From contig DISB01000016.1 in the NCBI GenBank assembly GCA_002421685.1, positions 447,775 to 511,774 on the forward strand: a DNA stretch of 64,000 nt, given 5' to 3'. Below, piece after piece: positions 23,852 through 34,760 of this stretch; positions within the stretch are counted from its first letter, which is position 1, and every line of letters begins with the position of its first letter. The notes below the pieces were generated by a model. The model was given only the letters and a program-made list of their open reading frames with translations. It made no database searches and was not told where the DNA came from. This DNA comes from Bacteroidetes bacterium UBA6221 (GTDB taxonomy: Bacteria; Bacteroidota; Bacteroidia; Chitinophagales; Chitinophagaceae). A program made the position numbers and the translations under genes.

Positions 23852-24694
23852 ATGAGTTATAGACATTCTCTTCTTTTTATTGTTGCAATTTGTTGGTCTT
23901 TTGTTTTATTTGCTCAACCTCTTGAAAATTCAACCGATCAACAAAGACGACATAAGTATATTATAAAAGCATCAATGCTAAAAAATCACAACAGAGAGAG
24001 TAAGGACTTTGACCATGAGAGAAAAACATCCGTACAAAATTGGAATACTGATTTCCTTAAAGCTGTTGATAAGTATAGCTATCAAATAGGATTGATTTAT
24101 GAGTACAACATCACGAAAAATATTTTCGTCTCCCCTTCGATTATATTTGGCGAACATAGATACGAATATCGGTGGAATTTTACCTTTGATTATTTTTTTG
24201 ATCAACGTAATGCAACGTCATATACAACTGAATACGTATATGCAAAAAAAATGCAATATGTATCAATAGGATTGAATGTTGGTTACAGAACACCTCGAAT
24301 ATTAAGGAATGGACTCCAACTTGAAACGAAGTTGGGATTGAATTATGCGAAGTTTCTTAATACGCCCGCGAATTTTGATTATCATAATCTCAATTACAGT
24401 AGAAATGATACCGTATTTACCCGATTGTATGCGTACACAGAATATTCACCACGTAGTTCTTTGTTTTATTATGGCGCTTATTTAGGAGCAACATATCCCG
24501 CTAAATCAAAAATTATCCAGGAATACAGATTGGGTGTTGAATTTATGCGATCATATAGCTTTTTGATAAAGGGTGCTGATTTTGCGAACATTATTCATGG
24601 AACATACTACAATGAAAATGGAGATATAATAGGTGCTGATGTATATATAAATCGATTTAGAAATTTTGCTCTTTCATTTAGTCTGGTTTTCTAA
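23852..24694 (+). CDS. outer-membrane beta-barrel-like protein
   Basis: 280 residues with a signal peptide (LFIVAICWSFVLFAQ). Alternating hydrophobic strands dominate (YQIGLIYEYNITKNIFVSPS; MQYVSIGLNVGYRTPRIL; FYYGAYLGATY), and the chain ends FALSFSLVF, an aromatic C-terminus typical of proteins inserted into the outer membrane by BAM. It follows the two PKD-like lipoproteins in the same AT-rich block, so it is probably their partner or co-transferred. It resembles small porin-like barrels of Bacteroidota but not a family I can name. Confidence 0.65.
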   Translation: MSYRHSLLFIVAICWSFVLFAQPLENSTDQQRRHKYIIKASMLKNHNRESKDFDHERKTSVQNWNTDFLKAVDKYSYQIGLIYEYNITKNIFVSPSIIFGEHRYEYRWNFTFDYFFDQRNATSYTTEYVYAKKMQYVSIGLNVGYRTPRILRNGLQLETKLGLNYAKFLNTPANFDYHNLNYSRNDTVFTRLYAYTEYSPRSSLFYYGAYLGATYPAKSKIIQEYRLGVEFMRSYSFLIKGADFANIIHGTYYNENGDIIGADVYINRFRNFALSFSLVF

Positions 24695-25044
24695 CGTGAC
24701 AGTAAGTTTGAACTTCACTGGTTTGAGTATCCCGCTCAGCCCCCCATTGTCACAAGTCTTTTTGACTTAAAGTAAAAATAATTTTGCCATTATTACATAT
24801 TTTATGTAATTTAGCTATTGAAATTTTATTGTAAACCACACCCTGTCGCCTGCCCTCCCCTGGGGAGGGCCAAACCCCACTGGTCAGAGCGTCTCGCTCA
24901 GACCCAAGATAACGTAAGCGTCCGCTTGCTTTAAAAAATAATTTTGTCATTATTACATATTTTATGTAATTTAGCTATTGAAAAATGTAAAATGTCATTA
25001 TCGCATTAGCATATTATCCTATTACCGCATTAAACTAAAAAGCC
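24695..25044. repeat. repeat-rich intergenic: two REP copies, a 50-bp direct repeat and a palindrome
   Basis: A partial REP unit lies at 24716-24742 and a fuller one at 24879-24930. A roughly 50-bp direct repeat with the core TTATTACATATTTTATGTAA (then TTTAGCTATTGAAA) lies at about 24772-24822 and 24935-24985. Between them is GCCCTCCCC-T-GGGGAGGGC (24852-24870), a perfect palindrome. Just before the next gene, 24998-25032 has a 9-bp-periodic ATTATCGCA/ATTAGCAT/ATTATCCT/ATTACCGC pattern. Confidence 0.75.
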
Positions 25045-26166
25045 ATGAACCACAGACAACAACTATTCGCCAACACCTACCTCCGGCACAACGACCCTAC
25101 GATAGCCTACATGGAGGCCTACAAACCCAGGGTGCCCAACTACAGGGCCATCATGTCAGCCGCCAACCGCCTGCTGCGCAAACCCGAAATAGCTGAATAC
25201 ATCAGCTCCGTCCGCGATTCCGTCCGCTCCCAGTTAGAGTACGAGCTGAAAGAGCAAATGAAAGAAGAACTGCTCACCATACACGAAAAGCGGCTGTACA
25301 TCAAACGCGTCATCAACGGCGAGATTCTCATTCCGCAGGACTATAAAACAACCGGCTGCAATCGCTGCACCATGTTCATCCGCCCCACCTTCCCCCAGAT
25401 ACTCGGCTACCTGAAAGAAGACTCCCGCCTCGCCGGCCACTACCCCGATAAACGAAGGACATCGACAAAACCACCGGCAACAAATAACACAAGTCCCCGA
25501 CCCGGGGATTTAGGGGTCCCCCTCGCACCGAACCCTCGCGAAGAACAACAAACGACAACAACCGAACACAGTGAACTCGCTGTCACCATTGAAAAAGACA
25601 TCAACCCAACAACAACCGATATTTCCTGTCCCCCGCTGGCGGGGGTGTCCGCCGTGTCGGACGGGGGTGGAGCACTCGCACCGGACACTCGCAAAGTTGA
25701 AAAACAACAACAAAAGACAACAACCGAACACAGTGAGCTCGCTGTCACTATTGAAAAAGACATCAACCCAACAACAACCGACAACAAAATCCTGAAACCA
25801 CTAACCGTGTTTCCCCTTCAGGGGGATAGGGGGACCCTCGTGCCAAACACTCGCGAACAACAACAAAAGACAACAACCGATATTTCCTGTCCCCCGCTGG
25901 CGGGGGTGTCCGCCGTGTCGGACGGGGGTGGAGCACTCGCGCCGAACCCTCGCGAACAACAACAAAAGACAACAACCGAACGCAGTGAGCTCGTTGTCAC
26001 TTCCCATGCCGGCTTACGAAAGCTGCTAAATAAACAACGAATGAGACGAAATGGCGTCATCGGGCGCGACACCCCACACCGCAACCCTTACCTCAACCCC
26101 TCCAGACAAGCATTAATAGCCTCAAAGTCGGGAACCTTGCCTGCGTCTTCCAGCACCTCGGCGTAG
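25045..26166 (+). CDS. terminase-small-subunit-like protein with repeat-expanded C-terminal half
   Basis: 373 residues. The first ~60 (FANTYLRHNDPTIAYMEAYK; SAANRLLRKPEIAEYISSVR) resemble the HTH part of phage terminase small subunits. A following basic/helical region ends with CNRC (about 105-108). From about residue 135 the sequence is built of repeats: TTEHSELAVTIEKDINPTTT occurs twice (DNA at about 25555 and 25716), and a DNA segment with CCCCCGCTGGCGGGGG and CGTGTCGGACGGGGGTGG occurs twice (25620-25683 and 25881-25944). No large terminase, portal or capsid gene is nearby. The end overlaps the convergent peroxiredoxin by 79 nt. Only the N-terminal half is probably functional. Confidence 0.6.
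   Translation: MNHRQQLFANTYLRHNDPTIAYMEAYKPRVPNYRAIMSAANRLLRKPEIAEYISSVRDSVRSQLEYELKEQMKEELLTIHEKRLYIKRVINGEILIPQDYKTTGCNRCTMFIRPTFPQILGYLKEDSRLAGHYPDKRRTSTKPPATNNTSPRPGDLGVPLAPNPREEQQTTTTEHSELAVTIEKDINPTTTDISCPPLAGVSAVSDGGGALAPDTRKVEKQQQKTTTEHSELAVTIEKDINPTTTDNKILKPLTVFPLQGDRGTLVPNTREQQQKTTTDISCPPLAGVSAVSDGGGALAPNPREQQQKTTTERSELVVTSHAGLRKLLNKQRMRRNGVIGRDTPHRNPYLNPSRQALIASKSGTLPASSSTSA
25491..25520 (+). repeat. third copy of the GTCCCC...GGGGATTTAGGGGTC element
   Basis: AAGTCCCCGACCCGGGGATT then TAGGGGTCC is inside the terminase-like reading frame. It matches the elements at 2150-2200 and 2509-2560, which read AAGTCCCCAT[C/T]CTGG. The core forms a stem (TCCCC/GGGGA). A related variant lies at 25809-25840. 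Confidence 0.7.
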
Positions 26167-26558
26167 CGCACTATGCCTTCTTTGTCTATCACAAAAGCAG
26201 AGCGTTTGGATACTCCCTTCATATCGTTGGAGAAGGTTTCGTAAATGGTATCGTATGCGGTGGATACTTCTTTATTAAAATCGCTGAGGAGGGGGAAGTT
26301 AAGGCCTTGTTCTTCTTTGAACTTGCCGTTGGCGTAAAGCGAGTCTACCGAAATACCATATACCTGTGCATTGGCATTGTTATAAAAAGCCAGGTTGTCG
26401 CGCACCGAGCAGAGCTCCCTGGTGCAGGTGCTTGTAAAGGCCAGGGGATAGAACAGGAGCAATACATTCCTGCCCCTTTGTTCGCTGAGCGTTACTTTAT
26501 TCTTTTCCGTATCCCGCAGCGTAAAGTCGGGCGCCTGCTGACCAATTTGAATAGACAT
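26088..26558 (-). CDS. peroxiredoxin, AhpC/TSA (AhpE/BCP-like)
   Basis: 156 residues. The thioredoxin-fold active site is FYPLAFTSTCTRELC: Cys45 is the peroxidatic cysteine and Cys50 is five residues on, as in atypical 2-Cys enzymes. Peroxiredoxins reduce hydrogen peroxide and organic peroxides using thioredoxin or a similar donor. DFTLRDTEKNKVTLSEQRGR (about 11-30) and GISVDSLYANGKFKEEQGL are conserved positions. The start region has a TATCTTTA (-7-like) box at 26577-26584. No redox partner is adjacent. Its 3' end overlaps the convergent terminase-like ORF. Confidence 0.9.
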   Translation of the reverse strand: MSIQIGQQAPDFTLRDTEKNKVTLSEQRGRNVLLLFYPLAFTSTCTRELCSVRDNLAFYNNANAQVYGISVDSLYANGKFKEEQGLNFPLLSDFNKEVSTAYDTIYETFSNDMKGVSKRSAFVIDKEGIVRYAEVLEDAGKVPDFEAINACLEGLR

Positions 26559-26774
26559 AGACTTGTTTCTTTGCGATAAAGATAAAGGAAAAACACCCTG
26601 TCAAATTGATTGGCAGTCTGAAAAAATATCCCTGACAAAAAATGCAGTTATTAGTAAAAAATATATGGTATTGCTGAAAAAATGGCGCAACTTTGCCCTC
26701 CCCCGTCAAATGGCATAAAAGATGTTCAGTAGGGAATGTAACCAAATCAGTAAATATTTAAATATTAATAAACT

Positions 26775-27056
26775 ATGGCTAAGAAAGTAAACATTACACC
26801 CCTTCATGACAGGGTGATCGTAGAACCGGCCGCAGCAGAAGAGAAAACAGCAAGCGGCATCATCATCCCCGATTCGGCTAAGGAAAAGCCACAGCGTGGC
26901 GTAGTAGTGGCTGCCGGTCCCGGCAAGAAAGACGAGCCTATGAGTGTAAAAACCGGCGACACGGTGCTGTATGGCAAGTATGCCGGTACGGAAATTTCGC
27001 TGGAAGGCAGTGATTATCTTATCATGCGCGAGAGCGATATCCTGGCCGTAATATAA
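26775..27056 (+). CDS. groES: co-chaperonin GroES (Hsp10)
   Basis: 93 residues, the usual size. It is the lid of the GroEL chamber. ITPLHDRVIVEPAAAEEKT (N-terminus) and the mobile loop ASGIIIPDSAKEKPQ (about 28-42) are characteristic, and DYLIMRESDILAVI ends the chain. It is followed by groEL after an 87-nt gap containing a CGATAGCTATCG palindrome at about 27069-27080. A -7-like CAACTTTG (26688-26695, C instead of T) lies about 80 nt upstream. No CIRCE operator was seen. Confidence 0.97.
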   Translation: MAKKVNITPLHDRVIVEPAAAEEKTASGIIIPDSAKEKPQRGVVVAAGPGKKDEPMSVKTGDTVLYGKYAGTEISLEGSDYLIMRESDILAVI

Positions 27057-27143
27057 TTCACCCCCATCACGATAGCTATCGGGACCTAAAGGGGAGGAAA
27101 TGGATTAATACAAATTCTTAAACAAGAAAAAAACGTAATACTT

Positions 27144-28784
<1,641 letters not shown>

Positions 28785-28816
28785 TACCAGCTCAATAAGT
28801 CAATAAGGTAATAAGA

Positions 28817-28843
28817 AAACACCCGCGAAATACGCGGGTGTTT
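28817..28843 (+). terminator. rho-independent terminator of groESL
   Basis: AAACACCCGCG pairs with CGCGGGTGTTT across a 5-nt loop, followed by TTTCTTGTTC. Confidence 0.8.
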
Positions 28844-28862
28844 CTTGTTCATATCTTTCATA

Positions 28863-29903
28863 TCAATAGAAATGCGGGCACAGCGTGCGGCTCTTTTCAT
28901 ACAACGGGTCGCGGAAGAGGCCGGTTTTTACCAGGGATAGTTCAAAACCTCCGCGCAGGTTGCTGGCCTTGCTCAGCGATGAGAGGTTGGTGTCATAGCT
29001 TATTCCTACTGACAGGTCTTTGTACCGAACTTTTACAGTAGGTATGATGGCATCGTTCACACGATAAAAAAGGCCACCGTATATAGAGAACAGGATAGCA
29101 GATGAACTGGGCGGCATTTTGTTCCAACCTACAAGTCCTCCGGCGATGATCTCGGTATATGTACCCTGCCGCATATAGTTGGCGTGCAACTGGTAGCTGA
29201 ATACTTCGCTGGCTTGTACACTTACTCCTGCGTTCACATTCCACCTGATGCCGATGTTGATATTCCTGTCGCTGTAGAAAGAATACTTTGGCCTCGAGAA
29301 GTGATAACCGGAAACACCTACTACATAGCTCACATTGTTATCTTGCCCGCTGGTACCGTTCAGGCTGATGCCGGAACCAATGTCCCATTGTGTAAAGTTT
29401 GGGTCGGGCAATACCTCACCTGTCGGGTTGGCGGGATCGTATTCGCCGTTCTGAAATTGGTTGTCGAAGGTAGCTTTGGAAGGATCGAAGCTGCGCTGGA
29501 TAAAGCCACCCGTGAACCCCACCGACAGGAAAGTATTCTGCTCCCTGCTAAGTGATTTGTTGTAGTTGATAGCCGGGTACAGCGTAGTTGTTTGCAGGCT
29601 GATGCTGCCGGCCTTGTCGTAATAAGCCAGCAGGCCCAGGCTTACAAAGTCATTAGCTTCGCCGCGCACAGGTATGCGTGTTTCCACATTTACCACTGCT
29701 GTCTGAAAAGGTTTGCTGATACTGCTCCACTGGTTGCGGTACACAACACCTACTTTATAGTCGCCGGTAAATATACCCGTTAGTGCGGGATTGCGCAGTA
29801 TAGAAGTTTCATAAAACTGCGAAAAATGTATGTCCTGCCCTTTCACGGCGCTTGCGCAAAACATAAGGACAATCCAACCTGTCTTTTTAAATTTCATCTT
29901 CAT
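28863..29903 (-). CDS. PorP/SprF family type IX secretion membrane protein
   Basis: 346 residues, signal peptide (WIVLMFCASAVKGQ). The family signature DIHFSQFYETSILRNPALTG (about 24-43) starts the mature protein, followed by repeated beta-strand segments of an outer-membrane barrel such as VGVVYRNQWSSISKPF. SprF helps export or anchor SprB in Flavobacterium gliding. It is located 22 nt after the large PKD protein on the same strand. Such PKD-adhesin and PorP/SprF pairs are a standard T9SS arrangement, and this supports an operon. Confidence 0.92.
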   Translation of the reverse strand: MKMKFKKTGWIVLMFCASAVKGQDIHFSQFYETSILRNPALTGIFTGDYKVGVVYRNQWSSISKPFQTAVVNVETRIPVRGEANDFVSLGLLAYYDKAGSISLQTTTLYPAINYNKSLSREQNTFLSVGFTGGFIQRSFDPSKATFDNQFQNGEYDPANPTGEVLPDPNFTQWDIGSGISLNGTSGQDNNVSYVVGVSGYHFSRPKYSFYSDRNINIGIRWNVNAGVSVQASEVFSYQLHANYMRQGTYTEIIAGGLVGWNKMPPSSSAILFSIYGGLFYRVNDAIIPTVKVRYKDLSVGISYDTNLSSLSKASNLRGGFELSLVKTGLFRDPLYEKSRTLCPHFY

Positions 29904-29925
29904 ACACCCAGGTTCATCAATTTCA

Positions 29926-32900
29926 TTAACGGATTATGGTTACATCACCTTTCAGCTTCAGCAGGTCGCCATTCTCGCAATATGCCTCTACCGTCCATAC
30001 ATATACATCGGGCGGCAGTTGGACCCCGTTGAAGGTGCCATCCCACCCATATATTTTATCGTTTACAGTTACATTACTGCGCTCAAACATCACCTGGCCC
30101 CAGCGGTTGTACACCCTGAATGCCTGGAGCGTATTGATACCCGCACCCCTTACCATAAAGATATCGTTCACCCCGTCGCCATTGGGGGTAAAAGTATTTG
30201 GTACGAACAATTGTTTTTCGTCGCAGAGTATCTTGATGGTTACATGTGCAGAATCAACGCACTCAAATTTGCTGAACACTTTTACGGTGTACGTGGTAGT
30301 TTTAAATGGCGATGCTACAGGGTTAGAGCAGCTTTCGCAAGAGAGGGTGGATGAGGGAGACCAAAGGAACCGGACGATGTGGTCGCCAGAAGCCAGCAGG
30401 TCGGCGGTAGTACCGGCAACTATAGTTTGTTCTCCCCTGACGCTGACAGTGGGTTTCGGGTGCACCACCAGGTCTACCTCACTTGTATCAGGGATACAAC
30501 TGCCTTCGTAGGCTATTACGCGGTATCTCGTGTCCTCCCAGGGCGAGGCTTTCGGGCTGGCGCTGGTATAGTCGTCAAGGCTGCCCGATGGCGACCATTG
30601 GTAGGTATGCGCACCTGTAACCTGTAGTGTAAACACTTCTCCCTGGCATATTTCGCCTCCGTCTCCCACTATGCTCGTTACATGTGTCTTTATGTCCACT
30701 TCGGCTGTAGCCGTATCGTGGCAGCCGTTTATATCCGTACTGATAACCGTATAGAGGGTTTTCACTTTAGGGAAGGCATATGGTTCGGGGCAATTGGTAC
30801 AACTTAATGTTGCGCCCGGAGACCATTCGTAAGACACGCCACCCGATGGTTTAAGTTGAGCGGAATCGGTGAGGCAAATGATGGTATCACCTCCGGCGTT
30901 TACTTCTACCGGGGTATGTATGGTAATATCTTTTTCAAGTGTATCCTCGCAGCCGTTCTGATTTTTAACGTATAGTTGCACCCGATACTTACCAGGCGCG
31001 CCATATTTCTTTTTCGGGTTGACCAATGCGCTGAAACTTCCGTCGTGGAATTCCCAATGCGTAATGGTCAGCGGCCTTACTACACCGTATGACTTATTAA
31101 CGAATTCTACCACCGAGTACTCGCAGGCCGGGCCTGTTTCAAAATCAGCTATCGCATCGTCTGCCAATATTGTGTCGACACCCTCGCTGCCTATCTGGCA
31201 CCCCAGGCCATTATTGAAGATCAGGCGTGGGAGGTACTTGCCGGGTTTTGTATAAGTGTACGTCACATTGGGTTGCTGATAATCACCTAAAAATGAATTG
31301 CCGTCGCCAAAGTCCCATATTATCGTCGGGATCTTTCCAAGCACCATAGATGTGAAATTTACGGTGAGCGGCACACAGCCTTCCACCGGCGAATAAGTGA
31401 ACGCACCGGCATATCCCAACACGCGCACCGGTTTCGTAATGCTGTCTTTACAACCCAGGCTGTCTTTTACTATCAGCTTCACTTTATATTCTTTGGGGTC
31501 GTTGTATACTACTGTGTGCGTATTTTTAAAACCGGGGGAAGAGCCGTCGTCAAAATGCCACTCATAATTCCTCTCTCTTATGGATGGCCTGCCGTCGAAG
31601 TTGACGATGAGCGGCGCACAAACCGATATAGAATCGGACACCGTAAAGTCTGCTATTGGCTTGGTGGTAGCTACCGGTACAATGTCCGAAGTGTCTTTGC
31701 AGCCAATAGAATCTGTCACGATAAGCTGGCTGTTGAAAACATTCATGGTTGAGTAAACATGGGTGGGATCTGAGTTCACAGTGTCTATACCGCCGTCACC
31801 AAACGTCCAGTAAAATTTACGTGCATTGGTGGAAGCATTTGTAAAATGTGCGTCCCCTCCCACACATATAGGCGATGCCACACTGAATGCAGCAACAGGC
31901 TTTAACACATGCACATGTTGGAAGCTGTCGAGAGTATCGGCGCAGCCGAGATTATCTCTTACTATCAGGCCTATATCAAAATCGCCCGTGGTATCGTAAT
32001 ACTTATACACGTTTGTGCCCGTTGTGCGCAGCGTATCGTTCAGGGAAGTACCAAAATACCAGCGCCGCGATACAATAGTCGTACCCTGGCCGGCAAAAGA
32101 AGTATCGTTAAAATGAATGGTGTCGGGATTGCACACATGCCGTGGTATGGCCTCAAACGCAGCTGTTGGCCCTCCTACAGTTATCCAATCGGTTTTGGTG
32201 ACGGTATCCTCGCATAAGGTTTGCCGGTTGGATGCTGTAACCATAACCGTATATACCCCCGGCTGGTTAAATGTATAAGTGAGCGCATCCTGGTAGGATA
32301 CCACTACGCCATTTATATACCAGGTAAAATCGGCCTTAGAAGAGTCGCCCGTCTGGTATGCCCAGAAATCAACAGAATCACCAACACATAAGGTCGTCTT
32401 ATTAGCTATGACATTCGGCTTATTATCTCCAAAAAATATTCGCTTAGACATTGTATCATAGCAGTTCGTACTGTCGTTATGCACTATCAGCCTGACAGTA
32501 TAATACCCCTTGACGGGATATATATGAATGGGATTCCTTTCTGTTGATGTATCGCCATCACCAAAGTGCCATATCCATGAAGAGTCTCCTTTAGAAGTGT
32601 TGTAGAAATGTATAGTGAGTAGAGGCTTTATACAGGTGTCAATTCTCCATCCAAAGTCGGCACAAGGCGGTAATATGACCACGTACTTTTCCTTTTTGAA
32701 TGTGTCAGACTTGCACCCTTTATGAATGGCCACAAGTTTTATCGTATGTGAATCAATACAGGGCGGACCTCCATTATAATAGTGGCTGATAGTGGAGTCC
32801 CATAATCTTGTTCCGGTTCTGCCATCGCCAAAATCCCACCAATATGTCAGCGTATCAAACCCCCTTACGTGTGCTACAAAGTAAATCCAGCTCTTAGGGC

Positions 32901-34596
32901 ATATCAACGAATCTGATATGTCTATAGAATCAATAACAGGCTTGTAGCCAGCCTTCACCCGCAAGCTGTCACGAATAATACAGCCGTTGTTTGTTTCCAC
33001 TTCAACAGTCACTTTAAAATCCCCGCTGTCGGTATAGAAATAGACAGGATAAAGAACGGACGACGAGTCACCGTTACCGAACTTCCATTTTACTTTTTTT
33101 ATCCCATATGGATAAAAAGGGTTGCTGCTATCGCCGCAAGGGTATAGTTGGTAGGGACCTTTGAATATTGTTACCGAAAATGCCGCCCGAAAGGGCACGC
33201 AACCTGAGTCTGAATAGTCAGGATAGGGGACATAGTTGTTATTGACCTTGGTAACGATGTTTAGTTCATGAATGGCGACGGTGTGAGATACAGTGTCCTT
33301 ACAGCCGTTAGCATCGGTAACTTTCAGTAACACCGGCCAGCAGCCATTTTTTCCAAACATCAAGCAGGGATTGGCGGATGTAAAGGAATTAATGCCATTT
33401 TCATTTTCAATTTTCCAGTCGTAGGTGGACATGGCAGGTATCGTGCTAAAACATACCAATTGCGGAGCGGGACACAGAGAATCAGGGTTTTGTACAATTT
33501 TTGGATTAGGCTGGGGCAGTATCTCAATGGTCTTTGTTGCTGTGTCTGCACACCCTCCTATTATTGTTATAAGAGTGACCGTATAAATGCCGGGAGCATA
33601 GTACATATGAGAGCCATGTTGCGACGATTCAGGTTGGGAACCATCTCCGAAATTCCAGGTATGCGAAGCTCCCGGGGCCGTTGACGTATTCGTAAAATTA
33701 ACGATAGTGTAAACGCAAGCTTTTGGTGGCCCTGTAAATGATGCTTTTGGATCATGGAGTTTTATATAGTTGGTCTTGATTCTTGTTTCGCTGCAACCAT
33801 TGTTTGATTTAACCGTCAATTTTATAGTGTATTGGGCCGGTGGCGGACCATTATAAGTATGAGAGGGAGTGGTCTGGGTGCTGGTGGCCCCATCCAGGTC
33901 CCAACTGTAGGTGTATGGGCCTGGAGCCCCGCCTGTGACGGTGGGGTTAAAAGTAACGGCAGCCGTTTCATTGGCGCAATAATCAGTTTTTGGACTGGCG
34001 GTGAAGTTGACCACCGGCTTTTCTTTTACAGTAATGAACTCTGTTTTTGTGATGGATGCAAAGCAATTTTTATTGTTAGTCACCGTCAAAGTAACATTGT
34101 TCTTACCGGGGTCTGTATATGTGGTCGTGACCACTGAACCCGAACCTGTGCCGGGCGTGGCCCCATTGCCAAACACCCAACTATAATTAGCGGAGCCGGT
34201 GACCCCCAGGCTACCGGAAAAGGTAAATGTAACCTGCGTGCCGGGACAAACAGACGTAGCAGTTGCCGTAAAATCAGCTACGGGTGAAGGATGAACAGTA
34301 ATGGTTTTAGTTGCCGTACCAGGGCCATTCGGCCCGTTCACATTGTGCGTAACGGTATAAGTGCCGGGAGTTGTATAAGTAGCCGTAGGATTGGGGAAGC
34401 CCGAACCATTGCTGTTGCCGAAAGTCCAACTGTGGGTATAAGACGAATTGGTACCCACATTGCTGGTAAATTGTACCGATAATGGGGCGCAACCTTCCGT
34501 CGGGGACGCTGTAAATCCTCCATCGCTCTGGGCATATATAGCATTGCCGGGGAGCAGGGAAAAAATTGCTAACAGGAGTTTAAGCAGTCTATTCAT
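29926..34596 (-). CDS. large PKD-repeat adhesin with T9SS type-B (gliding motility-associated) C-terminal domain
   Basis: 1556 residues. Signal peptide (LLLAIFSLLPGNAIYAQ). I count roughly 14 PKD-type domains (signatures like SWTFGNSNGSGF and TYTTPGTYTVTHNVNGPNGP), then three related Ig-like domains (for example DTIICLTDSAQLKPSGG), then a type IX secretion C-terminal domain with FVPNTFTPNGDGVNDIF and YNRWGQVMFERS near residue 1480-1510. Such proteins are exported by the T9SS and act as surface adhesins in gliding or attachment. The partner is the SprF-like gene 22 nt downstream. PKD domains carry conserved Cys near their edges. Confidence 0.93.
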   Translation of the reverse strand: MNRLLKLLLAIFSLLPGNAIYAQSDGGFTASPTEGCAPLSVQFTSNVGTNSSYTHSWTFGNSNGSGFPNPTATYTTPGTYTVTHNVNGPNGPGTATKTITVHPSPVADFTATATSVCPGTQVTFTFSGSLGVTGSANYSWVFGNGATPGTGSGSVVTTTYTDPGKNNVTLTVTNNKNCFASITKTEFITVKEKPVVNFTASPKTDYCANETAAVTFNPTVTGGAPGPYTYSWDLDGATSTQTTPSHTYNGPPPAQYTIKLTVKSNNGCSETRIKTNYIKLHDPKASFTGPPKACVYTIVNFTNTSTAPGASHTWNFGDGSQPESSQHGSHMYYAPGIYTVTLITIIGGCADTATKTIEILPQPNPKIVQNPDSLCPAPQLVCFSTIPAMSTYDWKIENENGINSFTSANPCLMFGKNGCWPVLLKVTDANGCKDTVSHTVAIHELNIVTKVNNNYVPYPDYSDSGCVPFRAAFSVTIFKGPYQLYPCGDSSNPFYPYGIKKVKWKFGNGDSSSVLYPVYFYTDSGDFKVTVEVETNNGCIIRDSLRVKAGYKPVIDSIDISDSLICPKSWIYFVAHVRGFDTLTYWWDFGDGRTGTRLWDSTISHYYNGGPPCIDSHTIKLVAIHKGCKSDTFKKEKYVVILPPCADFGWRIDTCIKPLLTIHFYNTSKGDSSWIWHFGDGDTSTERNPIHIYPVKGYYTVRLIVHNDSTNCYDTMSKRIFFGDNKPNVIANKTTLCVGDSVDFWAYQTGDSSKADFTWYINGVVVSYQDALTYTFNQPGVYTVMVTASNRQTLCEDTVTKTDWITVGGPTAAFEAIPRHVCNPDTIHFNDTSFAGQGTTIVSRRWYFGTSLNDTLRTTGTNVYKYYDTTGDFDIGLIVRDNLGCADTLDSFQHVHVLKPVAAFSVASPICVGGDAHFTNASTNARKFYWTFGDGGIDTVNSDPTHVYSTMNVFNSQLIVTDSIGCKDTSDIVPVATTKPIADFTVSDSISVCAPLIVNFDGRPSIRERNYEWHFDDGSSPGFKNTHTVVYNDPKEYKVKLIVKDSLGCKDSITKPVRVLGYAGAFTYSPVEGCVPLTVNFTSMVLGKIPTIIWDFGDGNSFLGDYQQPNVTYTYTKPGKYLPRLIFNNGLGCQIGSEGVDTILADDAIADFETGPACEYSVVEFVNKSYGVVRPLTITHWEFHDGSFSALVNPKKKYGAPGKYRVQLYVKNQNGCEDTLEKDITIHTPVEVNAGGDTIICLTDSAQLKPSGGVSYEWSPGATLSCTNCPEPYAFPKVKTLYTVISTDINGCHDTATAEVDIKTHVTSIVGDGGEICQGEVFTLQVTGAHTYQWSPSGSLDDYTSASPKASPWEDTRYRVIAYEGSCIPDTSEVDLVVHPKPTVSVRGEQTIVAGTTADLLASGDHIVRFLWSPSSTLSCESCSNPVASPFKTTTYTVKVFSKFECVDSAHVTIKILCDEKQLFVPNTFTPNGDGVNDIFMVRGAGINTLQAFRVYNRWGQVMFERSNVTVNDKIYGWDGTFNGVQLPPDVYVWTVEAYCENGDLLKLKGDVTIIR

Positions 34597-34760
34597 ATCG
34601 TTTGTTATACAGGTATAATGATTTTCGCATATTAAAGTTAAGGAATTCTTAAAATATATACGCCGGTTATGGGCAGACGGTTAATAAAACCTTATAGTTG
34701 GTCTTTTTTTGAACATAAGTGGGAATTTCATTAGTTTAATCAGAATTTAAACCAATATTC

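Noticed and set aside
25045..26166. Prophage
   Set aside because: Only a terminase-small-subunit-like gene is present; no large terminase, portal, capsid, tail, integrase or lysis gene is near.
29926..34596. Split of the large PKD protein into several genes
   Set aside because: One uninterrupted frame with signal peptide, PKD series and T9SS C-terminal domain. Open frames on the other strand are shadows.
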